Source of the DNA: Parendozoicomonas sp. Alg238-R29
Lineage (GTDB): Bacteria; Pseudomonadota; Gammaproteobacteria; Pseudomonadales; Endozoicomonadaceae
Direction: 5' to 3'
Assembly (NCBI RefSeq): GCF_947331445.1
Contig: NZ_CAMZOG010000018.1
Span: forward strand, 1 to 60,272
Length of the DNA stretch: 60,272 nucleotides
The translations under genes and the position numbers were made by a program. The notes beneath the pieces are model-generated. The model had not been told where the DNA came from, made no database searches, and saw nothing but the letters and a program-made list of their open reading frames with translations. Below, in pieces: positions 1-9,605 of the stretch (position 1 is the first letter of the stretch; each line of letters begins with the position of its first letter).

Positions 1-39
1 TATCTGTATCTGAAAATTCGACAGGAGGCTCAGAAATGA
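1..39 (+). CDS. Possible 3' end of an upstream gene (partial)
   Basis: A + frame is open from the first base to a TGA at 37-39 and reads YLYLKIRQEAQK. It would converge on ilvC. A 14-codon ORF (ATG at 36, good AGGAGG upstream) overlaps the stop as ATGA and ends at 80. The fragment is too short to identify and may not be a gene. Confidence 0.2.
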   Translation, partial: YLYLKIRQEAQK

Positions 40-116
40 TCAGCCAACCTGCGAAAGAGCCTTATTTGATTGGTTTATAGCAATAGAATCAAGAGAAGGG
101 AAAGCAGGAATAGCCA

Positions 117-157
117 GGGAGAATAAAAGGGAGAATAAAAGGGAGAATAAAAGGGAG
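117..157. repeat. 12-bp tandem repeat, about 3.4 copies
   Basis: The unit GGGAGAATAAAA is repeated exactly at 117-128, 129-140 and 141-152, followed by a partial copy. It lies just beyond the 3' end of ilvC and has no coding role that I can see. Confidence 0.9.
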
Positions 158-182
158 GAGCAGACACCCCTCCCAGACGAGC

Positions 183-1331
<1,149 letters not shown>

Positions 1332-1346
1332 CTTTGAGAAACACAA

Positions 1347-2525
1347 TCAGAGACAGCGATCTCCAGACCTTTTCTCAACCTTCGCCTCACCACCTTTTTC
1401 AACCCAGGCACCAGAGACCCTTGAGTAAGTGACTTTACTAATGTAATCCCAGCCCACCTGCTTTGTGCTGCTGGGCATGGTATGACCACGATTCTGCTCA
1501 CAGTCGATAGCCTTATGAAAACCACGATTTTCCATATAGAAGATTAACTTCTTACTCGTATCAGAGAATTCTACCAAAGGCACTTTATCCTGACCTTTCG
1601 TACCATAGGTTACAAAAGCAGGGTAATAATTGTTCGGCGCCCCTGTTGGCAGAAGCTTGAACCAAGGCAGCTGGCCACCAGAGTAACTGGCAATTGCAGC
1701 TATATAATTGGAGCGCATACGTCCCATGGCCGCACTTTGTATACCACCGGCACTGAAACCCATGCTGTAAATGCGCCGATCATTAATATCAAACTCTTCC
1801 TCAGCACAAGCCACCAGCTGGTCTGCCAGTTGGAAATCGTTGTGCTTCCATACCAAAGCAGGATTCATAACATGCCAGGGCAGCGCGTCGGGCGAACCTG
1901 CAAAAGGGGCGAACACCACACCACCTTCTTTCGTTATTTGATTGATAACACTCTCCCCAAGAACCCGGTAAACCTGCCCCCAATCTTCATTAGAACCATG
2001 CCAGAAGAAAACCACTGGCCCTTGCTTCTTTTTTGCCAGTTCCGGTTTTACAAAGACCTGCACCTTTCTCTCTTTGAAAAAGCCGTACTCCATGGAGATT
2101 TCACCTTCCACAATGGCAGCACAGCTATCCCTTCTATCCGGCATCATCGGTGAAGCTAACAAAGCAGCTTCAGTAACAGCTGACACAGGAGCACCAGCCC
2201 CTCCAAAATTTATTCCTCCGAGGTGACTTCCCTGCCACTTAAGTATCGCAGCAATGGCCTCTTCAAATGTTAACTGCCCGGGCTGACAATCAACCTGCTC
2301 ACACTCCCGTAATACTTCGCGAACCAGCTCATCCCGGTAAGGCTTCAGCAAGCGTGCCAACTCTTTGTCCGAGAGGTTGTTAAGAATCAGGTCAACTTTC
2401 TCTTCTATAAGATCGCGGATGTAATTATCCGGCTGGGGAGGTACGGCATACTGAACACTTCCGTAAACACTTCCCGCTAGAAAAAGAAAGTTCCACGCAA
2501 CACTTCGAACCCATTGATACACCAC
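1347..2525 (-). CDS. Secreted PHB-depolymerase-like alpha/beta hydrolase
   Basis: The 392-residue protein begins with a hydrophobic N-terminal segment that looks like a signal peptide. A serine-hydrolase nucleophile elbow, GFSAGG, lies near residue 253 after DINDRRIYSM, as in polyhydroxybutyrate depolymerase and feruloyl-esterase-like families. PVVFFWHGSNEDW near residue 174 fits the oxyanion-hole strand, and GHTMPSS near the C-terminus can supply the histidine. The substrate cannot be told. The start is one of two adjacent GTG codons (2525 or 2522), both just after GGAG. The gene sits between ilvY and ilvC, which are normally adjacent and divergent. Confidence 0.7.
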   Translation of the reverse strand: MVYQWVRSVAWNFLFLAGSVYGSVQYAVPPQPDNYIRDLIEEKVDLILNNLSDKELARLLKPYRDELVREVLRECEQVDCQPGQLTFEEAIAAILKWQGSHLGGINFGGAGAPVSAVTEAALLASPMMPDRRDSCAAIVEGEISMEYGFFKERKVQVFVKPELAKKKQGPVVFFWHGSNEDWGQVYRVLGESVINQITKEGGVVFAPFAGSPDALPWHVMNPALVWKHNDFQLADQLVACAEEEFDINDRRIYSMGFSAGGIQSAAMGRMRSNYIAAIASYSGGQLPWFKLLPTGAPNNYYPAFVTYGTKGQDKVPLVEFSDTSKKLIFYMENRGFHKAIDCEQNRGHTMPSSTKQVGWDYISKVTYSRVSGAWVEKGGEAKVEKRSGDRCL

Positions 2526-2649
2526 AACTCCGCACCCACCTATCTATTCTCTGACAGTGCAGCTATCGGCTGGAGTAGGGATTTTCTGGATTCCCAAAGA
2601 ACTCTCGGGAGATAATCTCTGACAACATTATCAGGAGAGTCTTGCGGCC

Positions 2650-3522
2650 ATGGACTTCCGCCCACTCAAGCACTTCCTTGCCCTGTCCGAAACACTGCAC
2701 TTCGGGCGTGCCAGCGGGATTTGCCATATCAGCCCGCCGACCCTGAGTCGGAGCATAAAATCCCTCGAAGACTCTCTGGGAGCAATATTATTTGAGCGGG
2801 ACAACCGCAGTGTTGTATTAACGGCAGAGGGCAAAGCGTTTCAGAAATATGCCCGGGAAACCATAAGCCAGTGGGAAAGTGTCAGCAGCAATCTGCGCTC
2901 TAGCACTCAAGAGCTTAAGGGGGAACTCAGCGTTTATTGTTCGGTGACTGCCAGTTACAGTTTTCTCTACGATATTCTCTATGAATTTCGCCAGCAGTAT
3001 CCACGCATTGAGATCAAGCTCCACACGGGCGATCCGGAACTAGCCATCTCTCATATTCTTTCCGGTAAAGAAGATATCGCTATAGCCGCCCGGCCAAGCA
3101 CCCTACCAACGAATCTGGCTTTTCAGGATATCGCCGTTTCACCCTTACTGTTTATTACTCCACTGGGAGACTTTAGCGCACCAAAAACACCTGATGAGTG
3201 GGCAAGCACGCCGATGATTCTTTCCGAAGAAGGTGTCGCCCGGCAACGAGTGAACAAATGGTTCGCTGACAAAAACATCAAGCCACACATCTACTCACAG
3301 GTTGCCGGCAATGAAGCTATCGTCAGCATGGTCAGTCTGGGGTTCGGTGTCGGCGTTGTGCCATTGATCGTTCTGGAGAACAGCCCTCTGGCAAACAAGG
3401 TTCAAATCCTTGATAGCAAACCAGAATTAAAATCTTATGACGTGGGGTTGTGCGCACAGGAGAAAAAACTGAAGAACCCTTTAATTCGCGCATTCTGGGA
3501 ACAGGCTGCCAACCAGATTTAA
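2650..3522 (+). CDS. ilvY: LysR-type activator of ilvC
   Basis: IlvY binds acetolactate or acetohydroxybutyrate and activates ilvC. The 290-residue protein has an N-terminal winged helix-turn-helix (residues 1-60; MDFRPLKHFLALSETLHFGRAS, then SPPTLSRSIKSLEDSLG) and a LysR substrate-binding domain containing FCSVTA-like CSVTASYSFL and IEIKLHTGDPELAI, both close to my recollection of E. coli IlvY. The C-terminal CAQEKKLKNPLIRAFW also matches. It is divergent from the esterase/ilvC pair, so its operator may lie at 2526-2649. A terminator follows the stop directly. Confidence 0.92.
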   Translation: MDFRPLKHFLALSETLHFGRASGICHISPPTLSRSIKSLEDSLGAILFERDNRSVVLTAEGKAFQKYARETISQWESVSSNLRSSTQELKGELSVYCSVTASYSFLYDILYEFRQQYPRIEIKLHTGDPELAISHILSGKEDIAIAARPSTLPTNLAFQDIAVSPLLFITPLGDFSAPKTPDEWASTPMILSEEGVARQRVNKWFADKNIKPHIYSQVAGNEAIVSMVSLGFGVGVVPLIVLENSPLANKVQILDSKPELKSYDVGLCAQEKKLKNPLIRAFWEQAANQI

Positions 3523-3531
3523 AACATAAAA

Positions 3532-3563
3532 AAGCCGATTTTGCTTTAGAGCAAAAACGGCTT
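3532..3563. terminator. Convergent terminator between ilvY and ilvH
   Basis: The stem AAGCCG-A-TTTTGCT pairs with AGCAAAA-A-CGGCTT. It sits 10 bases after the ilvY stop and 35 bases from the ilvH stop. A- and T-rich flanks allow it to act in both directions. Confidence 0.8.
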
Positions 3564-3597
3564 CTAATTACACCAATAAGATTAAAGGCTCAAGAGA

Positions 3598-4089
3598 TTA
3601 AAGACTCAGTACCTTTTCACCTCTGGCAATACCGGTTACACCACTGCGAGCCACTTCCAACACAGAAGTTTCACCCACCGCATCAATAAAGGCATCCAGC
3701 TTTTCACCGGTTCCTGTTAACTGAACTGTGTAAACACCACTGGTGACATCAACAATCTGGCCCCGGAATATATCAGCAGTGCGCTTAATTTCCGCCCGCA
3801 GAGCTCCGTGAGCTTTCACCTTAATCAGCATCAGCTCACGCTCAACATGGGAACCTTCCGTCAGATCCACCAGCTTCACTACATCAATCAGTTTGTTCAG
3901 CTGTTTGGTGATCTGCTCAATGGTTTCCGGCTTGCCGTCTGTCACAACTGTAAGACGAGACAATGTTTCATCTTCAGTTGGGGCAACAGTCAAAGTTTCA
4001 ATGTTGTAGTTACGCTGAGCAAATAGACCAACAATACGAGACAGGGCACCGGGTTCGTTTTCAACGAGTACAGAAATAATACGCCGCAT
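3598..4089 (-). CDS. ilvH: Acetolactate synthase small (regulatory) subunit
   Basis: IlvH binds IlvI, raises its activity and confers valine feedback inhibition. The 163-residue product starts MRRIISVLVENEPGALSRIVGLF, the ACT domain that binds valine, and ends with the usual ALS small-subunit C-terminal domain (SVLEVARSGVTGIARGEK). I chose the ATG at 4089, not an upstream codon, because it matches the family start and overlaps the ilvI stop by one base (TGATG), implying translational coupling. Confidence 0.96.
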   Translation of the reverse strand: MRRIISVLVENEPGALSRIVGLFAQRNYNIETLTVAPTEDETLSRLTVVTDGKPETIEQITKQLNKLIDVVKLVDLTEGSHVERELMLIKVKAHGALRAEIKRTADIFRGQIVDVTSGVYTVQLTGTGEKLDAFIDAVGETSVLEVARSGVTGIARGEKVLSL

Positions 4090-5834
4090 CAGGTACGCTC
4101 CGTTTTGGTCAGCCACATATCCCGCATAGAACCATCCTTGATTTGCATCGGATAGACATGCTCATTGGTATCAACAGCCACATCGAGAAATACAAGGCGA
4201 TCTTTCAAAGAGAAGGCTTCTTCCATGGCGGGAGCAAGATCCTTCACATCCGTGACCGTAATCCCAACATGACCATAAGCCTCTACCAGTTTCTTAAAAT
4301 CTGGCAGTGATTCCATATAAGAATGGGAGTAACGGCTGCTGTACTGCATAGTCTGCCACTGCCGTACCATCCCCAGAGCCTGATTATTCAGGTTAATAAT
4401 CTTCACATTCAGGTCATATTGCAGACAAGTAGACAACTCCTGAATATTCATCTGAATACTGCCTTCACCCGTCACACAGGCTACGTGGGCATCTGGGTTA
4501 TGGAGTTTCACCCCCATAGCGGCAGGTAAACCAAAGCCCATGGTTCCTAAACCACCAGATGTAATCCAACGATTCGGCTTATCAAACAGATAGTGCTGAG
4601 CGGCAAACATCTGGTGCTGTCCGACATCTGTCGTTATGTAGGTGTCGTCATTCTTAGTGGCTTCATACAGAGCCTGAACAACCTGCTGGGGCTTAATGAC
4701 ACCTTCGGCAGTTTCGAACGGGAACAGGCTACCCTGCCCATCTCTCCACTCATTAACTTGCTTCCACCAGTTTCCTAAAGCTTCTTGATCCTGAGAAGCT
4801 TTAGTTGCAGCCACCAGGTCATTCATTTCTTTCAGGACACTGTTAACCGGCCCAACGATGGGAACATCAACAGGGATGTTTTTGGCAATACTGGCAGGAT
4901 CAATATCGACATGTACGATTTTGGCTGTGGGGCAGAACTTGTTAGTACTGTTGGTCACACGATCATCAAATCGAACACCGACAGCCAGAACAAGATCACT
5001 ATGGTGCATAGCCAAGTTGGCAGCATAACTACCATGCATACCCAGCATTCCCACAAACTGCTCATCAGTACCCGGATAAGATCCCAACCCCATCAGGGTA
5101 TTGGTAACCGGAGCACCACTCTGCTTCACTAGTTTGGTCAACTCTTCCGAGCCATTTCCCATAACCACGCCACCGCCAGCATAAATAATCGGGCGGCGAG
5201 CCTTCATCAGCAGATCAACAGCCTTGCGAATCTGACCACTGTGTCCTTTCTGGGGGGGGCTGTAAGAACGAATCTTAACTTTGCCCGGATACTCATAGGG
5301 ATACTTTTTAGTGAGATCAGTAATATCTTTTGGAAGGTCAACAACAACAGGACCAGGACGGCCTGTTTGAGCGATATAGAAGGCTTTCTTAATGATTTCC
5401 GGAATATCTTCGGCACGCTTCACCAGAAAGCTGTGTTTCACGATAGGACGGGAGATACCCACCATATCGGTTTCCTGAAACATGTCTGTACCAATAAACT
5501 GGGAAGGCACCTGACCTGACAGAACAACCATGGGAATGGAGTCCATATAGGCAGTTGCAATACCTGTTATTGTGTTAGTTGCCCCTGGCCCGGAAGTGAC
5601 CAGAGCGACACCGGCTTTACCGCTGGAACGGGCATAACCGTCTGCCATGTGTGTGGCCGCCTGTTCATGGCGAACCAGTACGTGTGTAATTTTGTCCTGG
5701 CGGAAAATGGCATCATAAACGTGCAAAAGAGCACCGCCGGGATAACCGTAAATGTATTCGACACCCTCATCAGCGAGCGCCCTTACCACCATGTCCGCAC
5801 CGGACAGAAGTTCGACCTGCTTACCCTCAGTCAC
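4089..5834 (-). CDS. ilvI: Acetolactate synthase large (catalytic) subunit, biosynthetic
   Basis: This ThDP-, Mg- and FAD-dependent enzyme condenses two pyruvates, or pyruvate with 2-oxobutyrate. The 581 residues cover three domains: an N-terminal Pyr domain with GYPGGALLHVYDAIF and the catalytic glutamate in VRHEQAATHMADGYAR, a central FAD-binding domain (GMLGMHGSYAANLAM, GVRFDDRVT), and a C-terminal PP domain with the ThDP motif from GEGSIQMN to NNQALGMV. It forms an operon with ilvH through a one-base overlap. The 450-base leader upstream may hold its control region. Confidence 0.97.
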   Translation of the reverse strand: MTEGKQVELLSGADMVVRALADEGVEYIYGYPGGALLHVYDAIFRQDKITHVLVRHEQAATHMADGYARSSGKAGVALVTSGPGATNTITGIATAYMDSIPMVVLSGQVPSQFIGTDMFQETDMVGISRPIVKHSFLVKRAEDIPEIIKKAFYIAQTGRPGPVVVDLPKDITDLTKKYPYEYPGKVKIRSYSPPQKGHSGQIRKAVDLLMKARRPIIYAGGGVVMGNGSEELTKLVKQSGAPVTNTLMGLGSYPGTDEQFVGMLGMHGSYAANLAMHHSDLVLAVGVRFDDRVTNSTNKFCPTAKIVHVDIDPASIAKNIPVDVPIVGPVNSVLKEMNDLVAATKASQDQEALGNWWKQVNEWRDGQGSLFPFETAEGVIKPQQVVQALYEATKNDDTYITTDVGQHQMFAAQHYLFDKPNRWITSGGLGTMGFGLPAAMGVKLHNPDAHVACVTGEGSIQMNIQELSTCLQYDLNVKIINLNNQALGMVRQWQTMQYSSRYSHSYMESLPDFKKLVEAYGHVGITVTDVKDLAPAMEEAFSLKDRLVFLDVAVDTNEHVYPMQIKDGSMRDMWLTKTERT

Positions 5835-6281
5835 GGAACCACCGTTATTTATTCTGCAACCCGATTAATCTGAGCCCTTAAAGAGCACCTGAAAAAACCC
5901 AGGTTGAATTGTTAGTACTTTTCTGGTGAAACGCTAGACATATGCATAAAAACATAGAGTCTGGCATTCACCATCTCGTAACACGTTCTTATTATGGTTA
6001 GCCAGTTTGTACCGACATATGCATTCCAGTGCAGATTCTGCCTTGAGGAATGGCTCCGGGCAGGGCGGATAATAATATCCCGGAGCGAAAGAGAGGTCGC
6101 GATCAATGCTCCCATCTCCAACATACAACTAAAATAAGCGCTCTGTTATGTGCGTTCCGGCTCATTGTTGACTTTCAACCCCGGTGAGTCAATAGCGCAG
6201 CAGCCCCGGCACTTCAAGCCAACCCCATATACATGTACAGTAGCCCTCAAGATAAATAAGAAAGATATGCCCGGGGCATAG
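5835..6281. other. Gene-free spacer: ilvIH leader and upstream region
   Basis: This 447-base spacer lies between divergent ilvI (-) and the DUF4124 gene (+). I see no convincing gene. On the - strand an overlapping frame starting near 6115 contains several Ile and Leu codons, but I found no clear attenuator hairpin with a U-tract next to ilvI. It must hold the promoters for both sides. Confidence 0.5.
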
Positions 6282-6728
6282 ATGAAAAAAATCACACACT
6301 TTCTTCTGGTGATGGCTATGGCGGCCACCTTTAATGCCAGCGCACAAGATACTGTATACAAATGGACCGACAGCAATGGCACTGTCCACTTCGGTAAACA
6401 GCCTCCGGAAGATGCTGAATTTACCCAGTTCAAAACAACAAAGGTAAATACTGCCGACGGACGACACACTGAACGCAGCGAGTCAGAGCGTGAGCCAAGA
6501 TCAGCAGAGAGCAGTAAAACAGAAGAATACGATCAGCAACTCAGCAAGCTTGCCAAGCAACAACAGGAGGCCTGCCGTAAAGCGACTGAAAACAAAGAGC
6601 GACTGCTGAGCAGTCACCGTATTCAAATGAAAGATGCTGACGGCACAGTGCGCACACTTTCTCATGAAGAGAAACTGGAGCAGCTCAAGCGCGCAGATGA
6701 AGGAATTCAGGAATATTGTGAAAAATAA
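6282..6728 (+). CDS. DUF4124 domain-containing secreted protein
   Basis: This 148-residue protein has a clear signal peptide (MKKITHFLLVMAMAATFNASA, cleavage after the last Ala). A DUF4124 segment follows: DTVYKWTDSNGTVHFGKQPPEDA, the usual 'Y+W.D..G..+++..P' pattern. The rest is charged and probably coiled-coil. Family members are periplasmic and of unknown function. The gene stands alone, divergent from ilvIH, with a hairpin after its stop. Confidence 0.8.
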   Translation: MKKITHFLLVMAMAATFNASAQDTVYKWTDSNGTVHFGKQPPEDAEFTQFKTTKVNTADGRHTERSESEREPRSAESSKTEEYDQQLSKLAKQQQEACRKATENKERLLSSHRIQMKDADGTVRTLSHEEKLEQLKRADEGIQEYCEK

Positions 6729-6738
6729 ACCTTGAGAC

Positions 6739-6768
6739 ATGCCCGGCACACATTCGTGAACCGGGCAT
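6739..6768. terminator. Hairpin between convergent genes
   Basis: ATGCCCGG pairs with CCGGGCAT across a 14-base loop, between the DUF4124 stop and the nucleotidase stop. There is no long U-tract, so the strength is uncertain. Confidence 0.5.
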
Positions 6769-6775
6769 TAGCGCC

Positions 6776-8395
6776 TTAATAGCGCTTCACCTCACCTTTC
6801 GGCTCATAAGTGCTCACCTTGATGGGCGAAACTTTCTGAATATAATCCTTCAGAACCTCACCATCTATATAACCGGTATTCACATAACCGGGTTTATTAT
6901 CGAGTTGAGGGTAACCATCACCCCCGGCTGCGGAGAAACTGTTTACTGCCATACGGTAGATTTTGCCGTCTTCAACTCTTTTACCACCAACAGTAATTTG
7001 CTTCAGCTTGCCACCTTCAATAACCATGGCAACGTTAGAGAAATGGGCAAAGGCACCACTGTCTGGAGGCATACTGCCAACAACCTGCAGATAGTTCTTT
7101 AGATCTCGACCACTGAGCTCCATATAAGCCACCTGATTACCAAATGGCTGCACAGTCAACACATCACGATATGTAATCTGCCCCGCAGGAATACTTGCCC
7201 GAATACCACCACTGTTCAAAACTGCCAGATCAGCCTTGGCTCTATCTCTCTGAGCTTCGGCAATTAAACGACCAAGAGCTGTTTCATGAAAGCGCACCTC
7301 CGACCGTTCACCAGGCAGGCGTTTATCAACAGAGCCCACTACAACATTAAGCAGAGCTTCACCTTCTTTTCTATATGGCTCCAGCAATTCCAACATGGCT
7401 TTATTTTCAGAAATAACCGGGCCAACGTTCACGTACTCCGATTTGCCACCGCGTATAACCTTCTCTTTCAGGTTTACAGGAATCAGCGCGTAGTTGGTCA
7501 TTTTGAGGATGCCATCCTTGTAGATGAAATCTGCACGACCAACATACTTACCCCATTCAAAGGCCTGCATGATGTAGGTTGAGTTAATAATATCCGGGCG
7601 GAACAGAGGATCCTGAGAATGACCACCGGCAATGATATCAATACCATTTACCTTTCTGGCCAGATTCACATCCCCTGGAGCATTCACCCCATAGTTACCC
7701 CGGAAGTACCAGCCAAGGTGGGTAGCAGCAATAACAATGTCAGCCTTGCTGCGCATTTCCGGCATAAGTGCTTTGGCTTCTTTCACCGGATCGGTGAACT
7801 TCAGCCCACGGGTTACATCAGGATTTGATGTTTCCACTGTATCCAGTGTTGTTAAACCAATAATGGCAATTTTCAAACCGCCTGAGTCGACCACAATGTA
7901 AGGCTGAAACAAACGCTTGCCGGTTGATTTATCGTAAACATTAGCGGCAAGGAAGGGGAAGTTTGCCCAGCGAGCCTGCTTCATCAGTACAGGTAAAGGG
8001 TTATCGAACTCATGGTTACCTACAGCAGATGCAGTGTAACCAATCATGTTCATACCTTTAATATCAGGCATGGCATCCAACATGTCAGATGTGGGTGTAC
8101 CCGTATTGATATCACCACCAGATAGCAAGATGACTGAGCCACCCTGCTTGGCAACCTCGCCTCTGATCTGGTCTATTAACGTTTTACGGGCAGCCATCCC
8201 CCCTTCGCCTTTTCTGTTTTTCCAGAAGTGGCCATGGTTATCGTTAGTATGCAGAACGGTTAACTTATAAGTCTTGTCATCTCTCGAATGATGTTTTGGA
8301 GGGGCGTGACACGCAACCAGAAAAATCGCGATGAACGACAGAAGCCAAAAACGGTGAAACAACCAGCCGCGGCAAACAAAAGAGTCAGACTGCAT
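6776..8395 (-). CDS. 5'-nucleotidase/UshA-family metallophosphoesterase lipoprotein
   Basis: The protein is predicted to hydrolyse nucleotides or related phosphoesters at the cell envelope. The ATG at 8395 is preceded by GGAGG at good spacing, so I prefer it to the codon 12 residues upstream. The 539 residues start with a lipoprotein signal ending in LVAC. The metallophosphatase motifs follow: HTNDNHGHFW, GGDINTGTP, GNHEFDNP and GGHSQDP. The C-terminal 5'-nucleotidase domain carries NSGGIRASIPAG and GDGYP. A bimetal site is expected. The precise substrate is not shown by the sequence. Confidence 0.88.
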   Translation of the reverse strand: MQSDSFVCRGWLFHRFWLLSFIAIFLVACHAPPKHHSRDDKTYKLTVLHTNDNHGHFWKNRKGEGGMAARKTLIDQIRGEVAKQGGSVILLSGGDINTGTPTSDMLDAMPDIKGMNMIGYTASAVGNHEFDNPLPVLMKQARWANFPFLAANVYDKSTGKRLFQPYIVVDSGGLKIAIIGLTTLDTVETSNPDVTRGLKFTDPVKEAKALMPEMRSKADIVIAATHLGWYFRGNYGVNAPGDVNLARKVNGIDIIAGGHSQDPLFRPDIINSTYIMQAFEWGKYVGRADFIYKDGILKMTNYALIPVNLKEKVIRGGKSEYVNVGPVISENKAMLELLEPYRKEGEALLNVVVGSVDKRLPGERSEVRFHETALGRLIAEAQRDRAKADLAVLNSGGIRASIPAGQITYRDVLTVQPFGNQVAYMELSGRDLKNYLQVVGSMPPDSGAFAHFSNVAMVIEGGKLKQITVGGKRVEDGKIYRMAVNSFSAAGGDGYPQLDNKPGYVNTGYIDGEVLKDYIQKVSPIKVSTYEPKGEVKRY

Positions 8396-8501
8396 TACAA
8401 ACCTCCGGGGAACCCGCAAAAACGCAGTCAAGCAATTCTAGACTCTGATTTCAGGCTCCGTTGCAGATTTCCCCCAAAAGGTAAGCGACGCTATATGTCT
8501 A

Positions 8502-8819
8502 TTAACTCATAGCCTCATCAAGGCGACCAATAATCGGAAACAGGTTCACACCATCGATATGCATAGCGGCAAACGCCTCTTGTGCATAGGGTTGAATCTG
8601 CGACCCAGTAGGCAGAGGTGACTTGTGTTCGATCATAGCTCTGAGGCGTGGGATATAAATCCATTGCAACCACTGTGGAAACGACAATGTATCAATACAG
8701 AAAGGCTCATGACTGGACAATGCTTCAGCACTTGGGGGCGTAGCAACCCAGTGGCCTTCAGAACGTAAAGCCTTTTCCAGATCATTCAGCAGAGCGGAAA
8801 CGTCGGCACTCAAAACCAT
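8502..8819 (-). CDS. yqcC: YqcC-family protein
   Basis: This 105-residue protein matches the small YqcC/DUF446 family of gammaproteobacteria: PFCIDTLSFPQWLQWIYIPR is the characteristic block, followed by a helical C-terminus ending LFPIIGRLDEA. The function is not established; E. coli yqcC lies next to truC. The ATG at 8819 follows GGAG; a TTG three codons upstream is possible. Confidence 0.8.
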   Translation of the reverse strand: MVLSADVSALLNDLEKALRSEGHWVATPPSAEALSSHEPFCIDTLSFPQWLQWIYIPRLRAMIEHKSPLPTGSQIQPYAQEAFAAMHIDGVNLFPIIGRLDEAMS

Positions 8820-8879
8820 ACACTCCAAAAATAAAAGTCCGCCACACTATACCGGCATACCGAATGACTCAATATGAAA

Positions 8880-9287
8880 TTAATCACCAAGAGATTTACT
8901 TTCGATATCACTCAGTAGCTTGCGCAATTGATTCTGTAACGAAGGATTTTTAGCAAAATACAGCCCTCTTCGTGCAAGAGATGCAGCCTCTTCGGGATTA
9001 CCAGAATTTCCCTTAATACTGGCAAGGTAGAAGTAGATCAATCCATCATCCGGCGAGATACGTAAAGCTCGCCCCAGCTTCTGCAAACTCTCGCCATCAT
9101 TCCCGGCCTGCCAGGCCATACGTCCTTCTCTTAACAGTTGGCTTGTAGCTTCCGGGCGCCCCTCCGATGTCATTTGCTCCAGACGAGCATAGAATTCAGC
9201 TTGATTAACACTCTGAGGCTGCAAAAAAAACTGGGAGCACCCAGACAAAATGGATAATAAAACCACCAGAACAAGATAACGCCCCAA
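8880..9287 (-). CDS. Small TPR-like lipoprotein
   Basis: The 135-residue product begins LGRYLVLVVLLSILSGC, a lipoprotein signal with lipobox LSGC. The mature part is helical with two repeat-like segments (GRMAWQAGNDGESLQKLGRALRISPDD and IYFYLASIKGNSGNPEEAASLARRGL) that resemble tetratricopeptide repeats. The TTG start at 9287 is preferred because CGGAGGGGG lies just upstream; an ATG start further upstream would put a charged segment before the signal. The role is unknown; TPR lipoproteins often scaffold envelope complexes. Confidence 0.65.
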   Translation of the reverse strand: MGRYLVLVVLLSILSGCSQFFLQPQSVNQAEFYARLEQMTSEGRPEATSQLLREGRMAWQAGNDGESLQKLGRALRISPDDGLIYFYLASIKGNSGNPEEAASLARRGLYFAKNPSLQNQLRKLLSDIESKSLGD

Positions 9288-9605
9288 AGCTCCCCCTCCG
9301 TCAGCTATGAACAGCTCTCCCCTCAGAGCCAGCATGATGACACAAAACCCTCTACCAACCACAAACCAGCTCAAAAATAAGCAGCTTGGGAAACGTATTT
9401 ACCGAAGAACCCCAATGATAATAATTCGCGCTCAACTCGGATCAATAACAATTTTCATTTGCGTCTATATATTCACCTGCCATAAGACGATCATGCATCA
9501 GGGAATGGTGCGAGATGCCATTCTCCCTTCTTTTAACAACTCTGTTAGTGATTACAAATGCCTAATGCGATGTGATGCCAAGTTTCCACTGGGCAGAGCA
9601 GGAAT
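9288..9605. other. Gene-free spacer before the SET-domain gene
   Basis: These 318 bases lie between divergent genes. The stretch is AT-rich from about 9400 to 9480. I see no gene or clear repeat. It presumably holds the promoter of the accessory block that starts at 9606. Confidence 0.5.

Noticed and set aside
1737-2153. 138-codon + strand ORF inside the esterase gene
   Set aside because: It is antisense to the hydrolase with the GFSAGG motif and shows no features of its own.
9288-9605. Copy of the tRNA-Arg 3' end as an attachment site
   Set aside because: I looked for the tRNA T-arm/acceptor sequence near the left edge of the accessory block and did not find it.
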